23,891 nucleotides of DNA from Flavobacterium sp. (GCF_030146175.1 NZ_JASLCE010000054.1:1-23891), one strand, 5' to 3'. Counted from the stretch's first letter, positions 16,031 to 23,663 are shown. Notes: generated by a model from the sequence alone, not told the origin. Translations and numbers: made by a program.

Positions 16031-16044
16031 TAGTGCAAATGTAG

Positions 16045-16758
16045 TTAAACAAAGACGATTTCGTCTTCCACCAGTAAATCTTCCCGGCGAAAACGCAACA
16101 GGATCTGCGCTACGGCAATGACGTCTTTTTCGCAATAGCGAATAATCCGGTCGATATCTTTTTCGACATGATACACATGGCCTACCTGACTACCGTCGAT
16201 GTCATCTTTTGGTGACGGAATACCCAGAATGTTCGTGAGTAGTTTTAAAGATGTAAAATGTTTAAAATCGCCAAATTTCCATAATTCCATCGTGTCCAGA
16301 TGTGGTACTTCCCACGGTTTTTTTCCGAAAAGATTCAGTTTGGGAGGAATCGATATCCCATTGATAACCATTCGGCGGGCGATAAACGGAAAATCGAATT
16401 CCTTGGCATTATGACCGCAGAGTATATGTTGCGGCTGGTTAAAATGATTTGCCAGCAAATTGCTAAAATCTTTTAAGATTTTGATTTCCTCGCCAAAAAA
16501 GGACGTTACCCTAAAATGGCGGATGTCGTTGCGAAAGGTAAAATAACCCACCGATATACAGATTATTTTTCCGAACTCGGCCCAGATTCCGGCACGTTCG
16601 TAAAATTCTTCCGGAGTAAAATCGTCCTTACGCTGGTATTGTGTTTTCAGACTGTACAGTTCCTGTTTGGTTTCATCCAAGGCGTTAAAGTTTTCTTCTT
16701 CAGGAACGGTTTCAATATCCAGAAAAAGAATGTTTTCCAATCTGATTTTTTCTAACAT
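16045..16758 (-). CDS. Predicted 3'-5' exonuclease, PolB-like DEDDy family
   Basis: RNase H-fold exonuclease. The 237 residues carry the three conserved blocks: Exo I FLDIETVP (Asp14, Glu16), Exo II around CGHNAKEFDFPFI, and Exo III with YCEKDV, where the tyrosine three residues before Asp marks the DEDDy subtype. There is no polymerase domain, so it is a stand-alone nuclease similar to the predicted PolB-related exonucleases of Bacteroidota. Its substrate (DNA repair or RNA) cannot be told from sequence. It lies between the serine hydrolase (18 bases upstream) and the ABC protein (14 bases downstream) on the same strand, which suggests a shared transcript but no obvious common function. Confidence 0.87.
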   Translation of the reverse strand: MLEKIRLENILFLDIETVPEEENFNALDETKQELYSLKTQYQRKDDFTPEEFYERAGIWAEFGKIICISVGYFTFRNDIRHFRVTSFFGEEIKILKDFSNLLANHFNQPQHILCGHNAKEFDFPFIARRMVINGISIPPKLNLFGKKPWEVPHLDTMELWKFGDFKHFTSLKLLTNILGIPSPKDDIDGSQVGHVYHVEKDIDRIIRYCEKDVIAVAQILLRFRREDLLVEDEIVFV

Positions 16759-16776
16759 GGCTTATAGTGTATTCTG

Positions 16777-17934
16777 TTATTTTCTTTTTTCAAGCATTTT
16801 ATAGGCTTCGCCCACATAGACATAAAAATCGTTGCTATGCGGATCGGTTTCGGTTTGCAGGCCTTTTAGATGCCCCAGACGGACAATAATAACATTGTCT
16901 TCCGGAACAACGATAACGAATTGTCCCAAATGGCCTCTCATATAGTACATTTTTTTACCAAGATAATTATGCAACCACCATCCATAGCCATATTCCGGTG
17001 ATTCCGGAAAACGCGGTGTAATCGATTTGGCTACAAAAGTACTATCCAGCAATTGTTTGCCGTTCCACTTTCCGTTTTGTTGGTACAATTTTCCGAAACG
17101 GGCAAAATCTCGGGCATTGCTGGCAATACAACAATAGGCTTTTTCAATTCCGTCGGGTGCATGATCCAATTGCCATAAGGCTTCATTTTCGGCCCCCATG
17201 GGTTGCCAGAAATTTTTAGACATATAATCCGATAGGTATTCTCCGGTGGCTTTTTCGATAACCATTGCGAGTAACTCGGTCGCACCACTCAGGTATTTAA
17301 AGCTTTTTCCGGGCGCTTCGTTTACTTCCAGTCCTAAGATGACCTTTTTCAGATCGTTGTCAAAATAAGCGCGGGTTACAATGGAAAACGGACTGTAATA
17401 ATGTTCGTCCCAGCTTAAGCCGGAAGCCATAGACGACAAATCGCCTACCGTTACGTCTTTGGCATATTTTCCTTTTAATTCCGGGAAGAAGTCGGATACT
17501 TTCTGATCAAGACTTTTAATTTTTCCGTCCATGATGGCTTTCCCCAAACAGGCCGAAACGATACTCTTAGCCATCGAAAAAGAATTGGATTTGGAATCTT
17601 TTCCGTAACCGTCGAAATAACTTTCGTGCCAGATACTGTCATTTTTGATGATCAGATAGGCAACGGTTTGAAGTTCCTTATGGGTTTTGTTGAGTGTTTC
17701 CGTAGCGGGAACGCTGTTATAATCTTTGGCGATTGCCCACGGTTGTGCGGTTCCTTTTTTGATTTCGCGGTTTGGAAATTCCTTATAATCGTCCAGAAAA
17801 GCAGTGGTATACCCTTTAAAATAAATAGTCCTGACCGCGCGAAGTAAATAATCGACATCGAAAATATACATCAGGATAATGATACCGGTAAGGAGGATTA
17901 AAAACCACAGCAGGAATTTTTTCAGAAACTTCAT
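16777..17934 (-). CDS. Membrane-anchored serine hydrolase (beta-lactamase / class C penicillin-binding protein fold)
   Basis: The 385-residue protein has an N-terminal membrane helix (about residues 4-25) and an extracytoplasmic hydrolase domain. The catalytic SxxK is SMAK (Ser120, Lys123). HLG in MRGHLGQFV stands in the third-motif position (HxG, as in class C/esterase relatives), and a YLSGATELL segment is typical of this family. Members include D-aminopeptidases, esterases and peptidoglycan hydrolases, so the substrate is open. The frame can start at GTG 17940, but ATG 17934 is preferred because it begins MKFLKKFLLW, a normal anchor start. It is the first gene of a likely three-gene unit. 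Confidence 0.88.
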   Translation of the reverse strand: MKFLKKFLLWFLILLTGIIILMYIFDVDYLLRAVRTIYFKGYTTAFLDDYKEFPNREIKKGTAQPWAIAKDYNSVPATETLNKTHKELQTVAYLIIKNDSIWHESYFDGYGKDSKSNSFSMAKSIVSACLGKAIMDGKIKSLDQKVSDFFPELKGKYAKDVTVGDLSSMASGLSWDEHYYSPFSIVTRAYFDNDLKKVILGLEVNEAPGKSFKYLSGATELLAMVIEKATGEYLSDYMSKNFWQPMGAENEALWQLDHAPDGIEKAYCCIASNARDFARFGKLYQQNGKWNGKQLLDSTFVAKSITPRFPESPEYGYGWWLHNYLGKKMYYMRGHLGQFVIVVPEDNVIIVRLGHLKGLQTETDPHSNDFYVYVGEAYKMLEKRK

Positions 17935-18004
17935 AAGCACGGAATTTGTAACGTATCTTACGAATTTAAGGAAATTATCGGATTTTTTTCGGTTTCGGAA
18001 GGAT

Positions 18005-18475
18005 TTAAAAAAGGCTTTCCTGTTTTACGGGATTTTCGTGTTCCAATAGCCATTGTTTCCGCCATAATCCGCCGGCATAACCGGTTAGCGAACCATCGGA
18101 ACCAATTACCCTGTGACAGGGAACGACAATCCAAATCGGATTTTTACCATTGGCAGCGGCCACCGCCCGAATGGCTTTTACATCGCCCAGTTTTTTAGAT
18201 AATTCGAGATAGGACATGGTTTTTCCGTAGGGGATTTCCAAAAGTGCCTGCCATACTTTTTGCTGGAAATCGGTTCCCTTTGGATTGAGTGTAAAGGTGA
18301 ACGCTTTTCGTTGTCCGTCGAAATATTCGTTTAGCTGGGAAACGACTTCCTGAAAATGCTCCGGAATACTTTCGGAAATCAATCCGTCCTGATGCACGGA
18401 TATAACGGAAATACCGTTTGCATCGCCTTCTATTTTTGCGATTCCAAGGGGTGTATTTATAAAAATAGTGTCCAT
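18005..18475 (-). CDS. ogt: Methylated-DNA--protein-cysteine S-methyltransferase
   Basis: Suicide DNA-repair protein that removes the methyl group from O6-methylguanine onto its own cysteine. The 156 residues contain the active-site motif VVPCHRVIG (Cys120), with the asparagine-hinge region AAANGKNP before it and GYAGGLWRKQWLLEHE after it. This is the short Ogt form without the Ada transcription domain. The gene stands alone: a terminator and its own promoter lie just upstream. The -7 box is so close that the mRNA may have almost no leader. No clear terminator was found after it. Confidence 0.96.
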   Translation of the reverse strand: MDTIFINTPLGIAKIEGDANGISVISVHQDGLISESIPEHFQEVVSQLNEYFDGQRKAFTFTLNPKGTDFQQKVWQALLEIPYGKTMSYLELSKKLGDVKAIRAVAAANGKNPIWIVVPCHRVIGSDGSLTGYAGGLWRKQWLLEHENPVKQESLF

Positions 18476-18479
18476 AGCG

Positions 18480-18510
18480 TAAAGGTACCGGTTTCGTTTT
18501 TGGCTTGCAA
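18480..18510 (-). promoter_or_regulatory. Promoter of ogt, possibly giving a leaderless mRNA
   Basis: On the - strand TTG (18508-18510) is followed after 20 bases by TACCTTTA (18480-18487). The box ends 4 bases before the ATG at 18475, so transcription would start at or next to the start codon. Confidence 0.5.
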
Positions 18511-18525
18511 ATCAAAAGTTTGCAC

Positions 18526-18549
18526 AAAAAAACCGGTTTTACAACCGGC
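18526..18549 (-). terminator. Terminator of the hemB-cytochrome unit
   Basis: On the - strand CCGGTT and AACCGG form a stem around a GTAA loop, extended by a G-T pair, followed by TTTTTTT. It lies 11 bases after the cytochrome stop and separates that unit from ogt. Confidence 0.75.
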
Positions 18550-18560
18550 ATTTTCTAATA

Positions 18561-18950
18561 TTATTTCGCGTGACTTAAAATATAGGCTTCCAAAGCCACC
18601 AATTCTTCTTCGGGAAGGTTTTTGGTAATGGCAAAATTGGTTTTCATCACCGAATATTGCGACGGATCGACAATGGGATCTCCTTTTTCTTTTAGGAAAT
18701 CGACGATACTGGCACCTTTTTCTTTATAGATTTTGGCGATTTCGGCAATACTGGGGCCAATCACTTTCTGATCGGGTTTATGACAGGAATAACACATTCC
18801 TTTACCATCGAAAACCTCTTGTCCTAATTCCAGTGTTAACTGGGCTTGTGTTTTTTTAACTTCGGGATAAAGGCTTTCTTTTTTTTCTTCTTTTTTGTTG
18901 CAAGAAGCTAAAAGTGCCATGCAACCCAGGATAAGTATACTTTTTTTCAT
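18561..18950 (-). CDS. c-type cytochrome lipoprotein (monoheme)
   Basis: A 129-residue exported lipoprotein. The signal peptide ends in the lipobox LLASC (Cys17), followed by a charged Lys/Glu linker. A single cytochrome c domain follows, with the heme motif CYSCH (Cys53, Cys56, His57). A methionine in SVMKTNF about 45 residues later is the likely sixth ligand. The ending PEEELVALEAYILS is the usual last helix. It is an electron carrier on the periplasmic face of a membrane; its partner is not visible. Its start lies 4 bases after the hemB stop, so heme synthesis and a heme protein share a transcript. Confidence 0.93.
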   Translation of the reverse strand: MKKSILILGCMALLASCNKKEEKKESLYPEVKKTQAQLTLELGQEVFDGKGMCYSCHKPDQKVIGPSIAEIAKIYKEKGASIVDFLKEKGDPIVDPSQYSVMKTNFAITKNLPEEELVALEAYILSHAK

Positions 18951-18954
18951 GGGA

Positions 18955-19941
<987 letters not shown>

Positions 19942-19952
19942 TTAGTGTGTCG

Positions 19953-19960
19953 CAAATTTA
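19953..19960 (-). promoter_or_regulatory. -7 promoter element for hemB
   Basis: The - strand reads TAAATTTG, a full match to TAnnTTTG, 24 bases before the hemB ATG. No TTG is found at the usual -33 distance. Confidence 0.5.
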
Positions 19961-20021
19961 GGTATTTAAAACGGCATTTGCGATTTCGGTCATTGCATTA
20001 GAATAAGTTTAACACAGGCGC

Positions 20022-20049
20022 AAAAAAAAGAGCCTCAATCGAGGCTCTT
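20022..20049 (-). terminator. Terminator of the minus-strand leader-peptide gene
   Basis: AAGAGCCTC (20028-20036) pairs with GAGGCTCTT (20041-20049) around AATC. On the - strand it ends in a run of eight T and starts 7 bases after the peptide stop codon. Confidence 0.88.
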
Positions 20050-20055
20050 AGTGTT

Positions 20056-20229
20056 TTAATTCGGTCTTGTGGGGTGAGTGGTCGGACACAGTAAGGAGTA
20101 AATTCCGCTTCGGTCCGGATCGGTAATATCGTTTCCGTTTCCGCCTCTTATTTTAGAACAGTCGTTTTTTGATAGTTCAACAATTGATGTTTTTTTGAAC
20201 GCAAGTAAATTGTTTTTTGTAGTTTTCAT
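20056..20229 (-). CDS. Secreted-peptide (RiPP/bacteriocin-like) precursor 1 with double-glycine leader
   Basis: A 57-residue peptide starting MKTTKNNLLAFKKTSIVELS and reaching Gly29-Gly30, the cleavage site of the Bacteroidota GG leader family often annotated as class I lanthipeptide or GG-type natural-product leader. The core after GG is 27 residues, rich in Thr, Pro, Asp and Asn, with one cysteine (Cys48) in LLCPTTHP. The frame is open to 20340, but ATG 20229 lies downstream of a near-perfect promoter and gives a leader matching the four intact ones on the other side of the regulator gene. It is monocistronic with its own promoter and terminator. Product structure and modification are unknown. 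Confidence 0.82.
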   Translation of the reverse strand: MKTTKNNLLAFKKTSIVELSKNDCSKIRGGNGNDITDPDRSGIYSLLCPTTHPTRPN

Positions 20230-20255
20230 GATGTGTGGGTTTTTATTGGTTGATT

Positions 20256-20285
20256 CAAAACTAGACCTAAATACCTGATAATCAA
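20256..20285 (-). promoter_or_regulatory. Promoter of leader-peptide gene 1
   Basis: On the - strand TTG (20283-20285), exactly 19 bases, then TAGTTTTG (20256-20263). Both boxes and the spacing match the Bacteroidota housekeeping consensus. The leader would be about 22 bases. Confidence 0.7.
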
Positions 20286-20387
20286 AGTGAAGTGTGCCTA
20301 AATTTATAAAAAAAATACCGTTTTTTAATTTTGTAAACATTTGTGAATCAGTTTGTTATAAATAAATTTTTCTTAATAAAAAAATGT

Positions 20388-20395
20388 TATTTTTG
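20388..20395 (+). promoter_or_regulatory. -7 promoter element for the TPR/AraC regulator
   Basis: TATTTTTG matches TAnnTTTG, 22 bases before the ATG at 20418. The -33 position lacks TTG, so the promoter may be weak or need an activator. Confidence 0.5.
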
Positions 20396-20417
20396 TTATA
20401 CAAAAACCTGTTAAAAT

Positions 20418-22274
20418 ATGTTGCTTTCCCTACTAAAAAGAGTTTTTCTTTGTGCATTTCTATTGAGTTTTCAATTGATTTCAGCAACAGATACAAAGAA
20501 TCAGTTAAAAGATTCTATTCAAAAACATATTTACAGCAATCCGGCGCTGGCCAAAAAATACATTCATCGCTACCTGTCGATTAGCGAAAAGCAAAAAGAA
20601 GACAACGATGTGATCATCGCCTATAATTATTTAGGATATGTATGTATGACGTTATCGGAAACCGATAGCGCTTTTTATTTTTGTGACAAAGCGATTATCA
20701 AGGCCTACGGGGCGAATAATCAGAATCTGGTTTTACGCGCCAAAATCAACAAGGCAAGTTTACTCTACCAGACGTATAATTTTGAGCAGGCTTTATTGTT
20801 GTATAACGAAGCACTTCAACTGGCTAATAAATTAAAAGATTCCTATAGTGTTCGGAGCATCAGTATTAGTATTGCGAATATCAAATACGAAATCGGAAAA
20901 CACAGTGAAGCCCTGGCGGTTTTTAAAAAATATCTGAATAACAGTGATGTTTCCAATTCGGAGCGTGCGTCTCTCGAACTGAAGATAGCCAAGACTTATC
21001 TGAAAATGAACCAACCGGATTCGTCGCTGATCTATATAAAAAAGGGGTTGAGTTATTGTAAAGAGGCGAATGATAAAGAACTGGAAGTGTATTTTCTGAA
21101 TGTAAAAGGATTAAGTTTTTTAAAGAAAAAAGACTATAAGGATACCGAAGCGATATTGAATGAGGCCTTACAAAAAGCGATTAAAATCAAAAACAAACGG
21201 ATTGAAGCTACGGTAATGCTGAGTCAGGCGGGTTTAATGAGCGAACAGCAGCAGTATAATAAATCGAATCAGGTATTAAAGGCAGGATTAACCAAGCAGG
21301 ATAAATCGGAATTTGCTCCGGAGGAACTTACGGATTATTACAAATTGCTGGCCGAGAACTACAAAGCGGTGGATAGCATTGGGCAATCCAACTTTTATTA
21401 TCAGAAGTTTATCGATGAAAATTCCAAAAAATCAACAAAAAAAATCGGAACACTGGAAGATTTGCATAAAATCGACATCGAAAAGATCGATCAGGAAAAG
21501 ACGGATGAGGTAAAACAAAAAAACATCCTGATCGTTGCGGTTTTATTGTTAATTGGATTTTTAGGCTTTTTCTACTTCCGAAGTAAGAGAAACGCAAGGG
21601 TTAATCAGGAGAAATTTGAGATCCTGATTGGGAAGATCAACGATTTTGAAGCTAAAAAACTATTAGAAGAGCAGGAAAAGACAACAAAGAGTACGGCAAA
21701 AGAAGATATCCTTGAAAGTCAGCTGATCCCGAACATCACCATTAGCAAAGAAGAAGACATAATAGAAGCGGATGAGCCTATAGAAACAGAAGAACTTCAG
21801 GAAGAACCGCTTCAAACGCATGAAACTTTTGATACAGAAACCGAAACGGTCATTCATCAGGATGTAGTTCCTACCGATGCTACCTTTATCATTAAGGATG
21901 AACGGGTTAATGATATTCTGGAGAAGCTGGAAAAACTCCAGGAAAAGAAATATTTCCTCCGACAGGACTGTACGCTGCATAATGTGGCTAAAAAATTAAA
22001 AACCAATACGGCCTATCTGTCCAAAATTGTGAATAATGAGCTTGGAAAAAGCTTTAGTACCTATATTAATGAGCTACGAATTAACTATGTGATATTGGAA
22101 TTAAAAAACAATTCGAAGCTGCGGGCTTACTCGGTAAATTCGATTGCGGATGAGATTGGATATAAAAGTTCCGACTCTTTTACCAAATATTTTAAGGCCG
22201 CAACGGGTATTACACCGTCGATTTACATCAAAAAAATAGAAGAAATGAAACATAAAGAAGAAAGTGTATTATAA
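20418..22274 (+). CDS. Membrane-anchored TPR protein with C-terminal AraC-type DNA-binding domain
   Basis: Predicted envelope-spanning regulator of 618 residues. A signal peptide or first helix (about 4-22) is followed by an extracytoplasmic region of about 330 residues built of tetratricopeptide repeats (paired helices with repeated ALxxY and LxxA patterns, about 55-335). A single transmembrane helix lies at about 370-387. An acidic Glu/Thr-rich linker (about 410-485) leads to an AraC/XylS helix-turn-helix pair (about 510-615) containing TAYLSKIVNNELGKSF and SDSFTKYFKAATGITP. Such proteins are common in Flavobacteriaceae and are thought to sense peptides or nutrients outside and act directly on DNA. 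It lies between leader-peptide gene 1 and the other leader-peptide genes, so it is a candidate regulator of them; this is inference. Confidence 0.88.
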   Translation: MLLSLLKRVFLCAFLLSFQLISATDTKNQLKDSIQKHIYSNPALAKKYIHRYLSISEKQKEDNDVIIAYNYLGYVCMTLSETDSAFYFCDKAIIKAYGANNQNLVLRAKINKASLLYQTYNFEQALLLYNEALQLANKLKDSYSVRSISISIANIKYEIGKHSEALAVFKKYLNNSDVSNSERASLELKIAKTYLKMNQPDSSLIYIKKGLSYCKEANDKELEVYFLNVKGLSFLKKKDYKDTEAILNEALQKAIKIKNKRIEATVMLSQAGLMSEQQQYNKSNQVLKAGLTKQDKSEFAPEELTDYYKLLAENYKAVDSIGQSNFYYQKFIDENSKKSTKKIGTLEDLHKIDIEKIDQEKTDEVKQKNILIVAVLLLIGFLGFFYFRSKRNARVNQEKFEILIGKINDFEAKKLLEEQEKTTKSTAKEDILESQLIPNITISKEEDIIEADEPIETEELQEEPLQTHETFDTETETVIHQDVVPTDATFIIKDERVNDILEKLEKLQEKKYFLRQDCTLHNVAKKLKTNTAYLSKIVNNELGKSFSTYINELRINYVILELKNNSKLRAYSVNSIADEIGYKSSDSFTKYFKAATGITPSIYIKKIEEMKHKEESVL

Positions 22275-22483
22275 AATAATATTATTTATAATAAGCTGAC
22301 AATTAGTGTTTTAAACCTTTAAATGATGCCTGTTTTTTTATAAAAATAGGCATTGTTCGTTTGTGGGAGAAAAAAAAACGACTTTACTTTGTCCTGTTGA
22401 TGAATGAGAAATGAAATGATTTAATCAAAACATTTTAAAAACATTAACGGATGGGTTTTTAGGTAGCGAAAGTATTTTTAATA

Positions 22484-22497
22484 TGAGTAGCTACTCA
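22484..22497. promoter_or_regulatory. 14-base perfect palindrome, candidate operator
   Basis: TGAGTAGCTACTCA is fully self-complementary with no spacer. It lies between the regulator gene and the peptide genes, 17 bases beyond the small-RNA terminator tract. Its binding protein is unknown. Confidence 0.35.
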
Positions 22498-22514
22498 AAA
22501 AACACAAAAAGCAT

Positions 22515-22598
22515 AAAAAAATAAAACAGAGCGTGGAAGGCCCTGTTTTATAGAATGAATTACAAAACGAAATCCAACAAATTATAGGTTGGAGTATC
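22515..22598 (-). ncRNA. Candidate small RNA of about 84 bases
   Basis: On the - strand a consensus promoter ends at 22603 and a terminator lies about 50 bases downstream. The terminator stem pairs 22540-22550 with 22522-22532 (11 pairs with one mismatch) and is followed by seven T (22521-22515). The transcript would begin near 22598. It has a second small hairpin at its 5' end (CCAAC with GTTGG, loop of 9) and a single-stranded U/A-rich middle. No open frame of note occurs in it. It matches no RNA family I can recall. Sequence pattern only; no expression evidence. Confidence 0.5.
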
Positions 22599-22602
22599 TT
22601 TA

Positions 22603-22632
22603 CAAAGATAACTTTTTATTTATTAAAGCCAA
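22603..22632 (-). promoter_or_regulatory. Consensus promoter of the candidate small RNA
   Basis: On the - strand TTG (22630-22632), exactly 19 bases, then TATCTTTG (22603-22610). The box is half of a palindrome TATCTTT-AC-AAAGATA (22595-22610). The + strand copy lacks a -33 element. Confidence 0.6.
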
Positions 22633-22717
22633 GCTTTGATACAAAAAGTTCCCACCTTTTTAGAGACTCACTCACTCCCTTCTTTCGTTGGTAAATTTTA
22701 AGCCCTTATTGGGTAAA

Positions 22718-22876
22718 ATGGTCAGGATCCGACTTGTATCGGTTCCGTATAAACCGAATTTATTCAGGCCTTATGGTGCTGTTCGAATGGTTGCAACAAA
22801 ACCTACGTATGCCCATTACAAACTGAAAATTAATGGCGTTCCAGGAATGAAAATGATTTCATTTCAATGGATGTAA
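22718..22876 (+). CDS. Doubtful small open frame, possible decayed peptide gene
   Basis: A 52-codon ATG frame with a basic, hydrophobic product (MVRIRLVSVPYKPN at the start, ending SFQWM). A KLKING stretch recalls the KKINGG at the end of leader 3, but the rest of the leader is absent. No promoter was seen. It may be chance or a remnant; its 3' end lies 23 bases before precursor 2. Confidence 0.15.
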   Translation: MVRIRLVSVPYKPNLFRPYGAVRMVATKPTYAHYKLKINGVPGMKMISFQWM

Positions 22877-22899
22877 AAGCAGAAAATTTAAAATGAACC

Positions 22900-23061
22900 A
22901 TGAAAACGAAAAAAATGATCAACCCGTCGCGATTTAAAAAGCACACCATCGTCGAATTGAACGACGAAGCGGTACAAGAATCCCGATTTTATGCTTCGGT
23001 GAAGCGATTTTTTAGGGCTGTAATCCGATTTTTTACAGCAAAGCCTCAAAAAAAGCAATAG
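22900..23061 (+). CDS. Precursor-like peptide 2: shared leader, no double glycine, cationic amphipathic tail
   Basis: A 53-residue peptide starting MKTKKMINPSRFKKHTIVEL. FKKHTIVELND aligns with the leaders of the neighbouring precursors (FAKNAIVELND in precursor 5), so it belongs to the same family. Where the others have Gly-Gly it has Glu-Ser-Arg-Phe. The tail from Arg29 has eight positive and no negative side chains (VKRFFRAVIRFF then TAKPQKKQ) and would form an amphipathic helix with Lys/Arg at positions 35, 36, 39 and 43. It has no cysteine. It could be an antimicrobial-type peptide matured differently, an immunity or accessory peptide, or a decaying precursor. The codon frame is clean. 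Confidence 0.65.
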   Translation: MKTKKMINPSRFKKHTIVELNDEAVQESRFYASVKRFFRAVIRFFTAKPQKKQ

Positions 23062-23146
23062 CCGGCTGATCAGATTCCTCGTGGTTATGATTGTATTCAA
23101 AAAATATTTTGAACAGGATATCTATTAACTAAATAAAACGAGAATT

Positions 23147-23347
23147 ATGAAAAATCAAAGAACTGACTTGCTGTTCTTCTACAAAAGTTCCCTGGTTGAA
23201 CTCAATGGAGGAGAATTAAAGAAAATCAACGGTGGCGGTGGTACAGACGTACTGCTAACAAACAATCCATTGAGCTGCACGTTTTGTGTGAACTCAAGTA
23301 AAGGACACTATACCACCGAATTCAACCCGATGGTAGGACCACTATAG
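23147..23347 (+). CDS. Secreted-peptide precursor 3 with double-glycine leader and CxxC core
   Basis: A 66-residue peptide. The leader (LLFFYKSSLVELNGGELKKI) reaches an NGGGG run at residues 28-32, with Gly29-Gly30 the probable cleavage site. An earlier Gly21-Gly22 is within the leader. The core of about 36 residues is rich in Ser, Thr and Asn and has two cysteines in CTFC (Cys44, Cys47). It could accept lanthionine or another thioether ring, or simply a disulfide. It lies 85 bases after precursor 2 and 64 bases before precursor 4, on the same strand. Confidence 0.83.
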   Translation: MKNQRTDLLFFYKSSLVELNGGELKKINGGGGTDVLLTNNPLSCTFCVNSSKGHYTTEFNPMVGPL

Positions 23348-23411
23348 TGGATTTTGGATGCCAAAAAAGCAAATTTTAACCAATTTTAATAACTCTTACA
23401 CATTTTAAATC

Positions 23412-23597
23412 ATGAAAAAAGAAAACAAAAGCGTACTTACTTTTAAGAAAAGTTCAGTAGCAGAATTAGATCCATCAGCAATGCGTAACGTAGTAGGTGG
23501 CGGAACAACAATCGTTGAAGAGCAAACAACCATCATTTGTGGTGACTGTATTCCGGTTCCGGGACCTATCAGAACAATAATTAAAGCACAGTTCTAA
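23412..23597 (+). CDS. Secreted-peptide precursor 4 with double-glycine leader and CxxC core
   Basis: A 61-residue peptide. The leader (VLTFKKSSVAELDPSAMRNV) ends at Gly29-Gly30. The core begins GTTIVEEQTTII, contains CGDC (Cys43, Cys46) at almost the same distance from GG as the CTFC of precursor 3, and ends with a Pro-rich and hydrophobic stretch. Thr residues before the CxxC could be dehydrated by a LanB-type enzyme, but none is visible in the window. A hairpin with a T-run follows its stop, which may reduce read-through to precursor 5. Confidence 0.83.
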   Translation: MKKENKSVLTFKKSSVAELDPSAMRNVVGGGTTIVEEQTTIICGDCIPVPGPIRTIIKAQF

Positions 23598-23613
23598 TTA
23601 GCACTTTTAAAGA

Positions 23614-23663
23614 GGAAAAACCGCGCTAACCGGTTGTAATACTGCCCTGACAGCGGTTTTTCC
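23614..23663 (+). terminator. Terminator or attenuator between precursors 4 and 5
   Basis: GGAAAAACCGC (23614-23624) pairs perfectly with GCGGTTTTTCC (23653-23663) over a 28-base loop. The T-run is at the 3' side of the stem, so the ACCGC/GCGGT base followed by TTTTT fits an intrinsic terminator. The loop is large, so partial termination is likely. Confidence 0.6.

Larger units (their letters stand above)
22275..22899 (+). other. 625-base gene-poor region before the peptide genes
   Basis: No convincing protein gene. Contents: an AT-rich dyad just after the regulator stop; an imperfect hairpin at 22326-22353 (ATGCCT with AGGCAT plus T/A-rich inner pairs) without a T-run; a 14-base palindrome at 22484-22497; a candidate - strand small RNA with promoter at 22515-22632; and a weak 52-codon frame at 22718-22876. 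No TAnnTTTG box was found on the + strand between 22633 and 22899, so the promoter of the following peptide genes is unclear. Confidence 0.6.

Noticed and set aside
18195..18551. 118-codon - strand frame overlapping ogt
   Set aside because: It runs in another frame over the clear ogt gene, with a Lys/Arg-rich product and no recognisable domain.
22326..22353. Hairpin after the TPR/AraC gene as its terminator
   Set aside because: The outer stem is only 6 bases, the inner part is A/T only, and no T-run follows on either strand. It is mentioned only within the intergenic entry.
22888..23100. 70-codon - strand frame over precursor 2
   Set aside because: It is antisense to the leader-bearing peptide and has no promoter box at its start. 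The + strand reading has a recognisable leader and is preferred.
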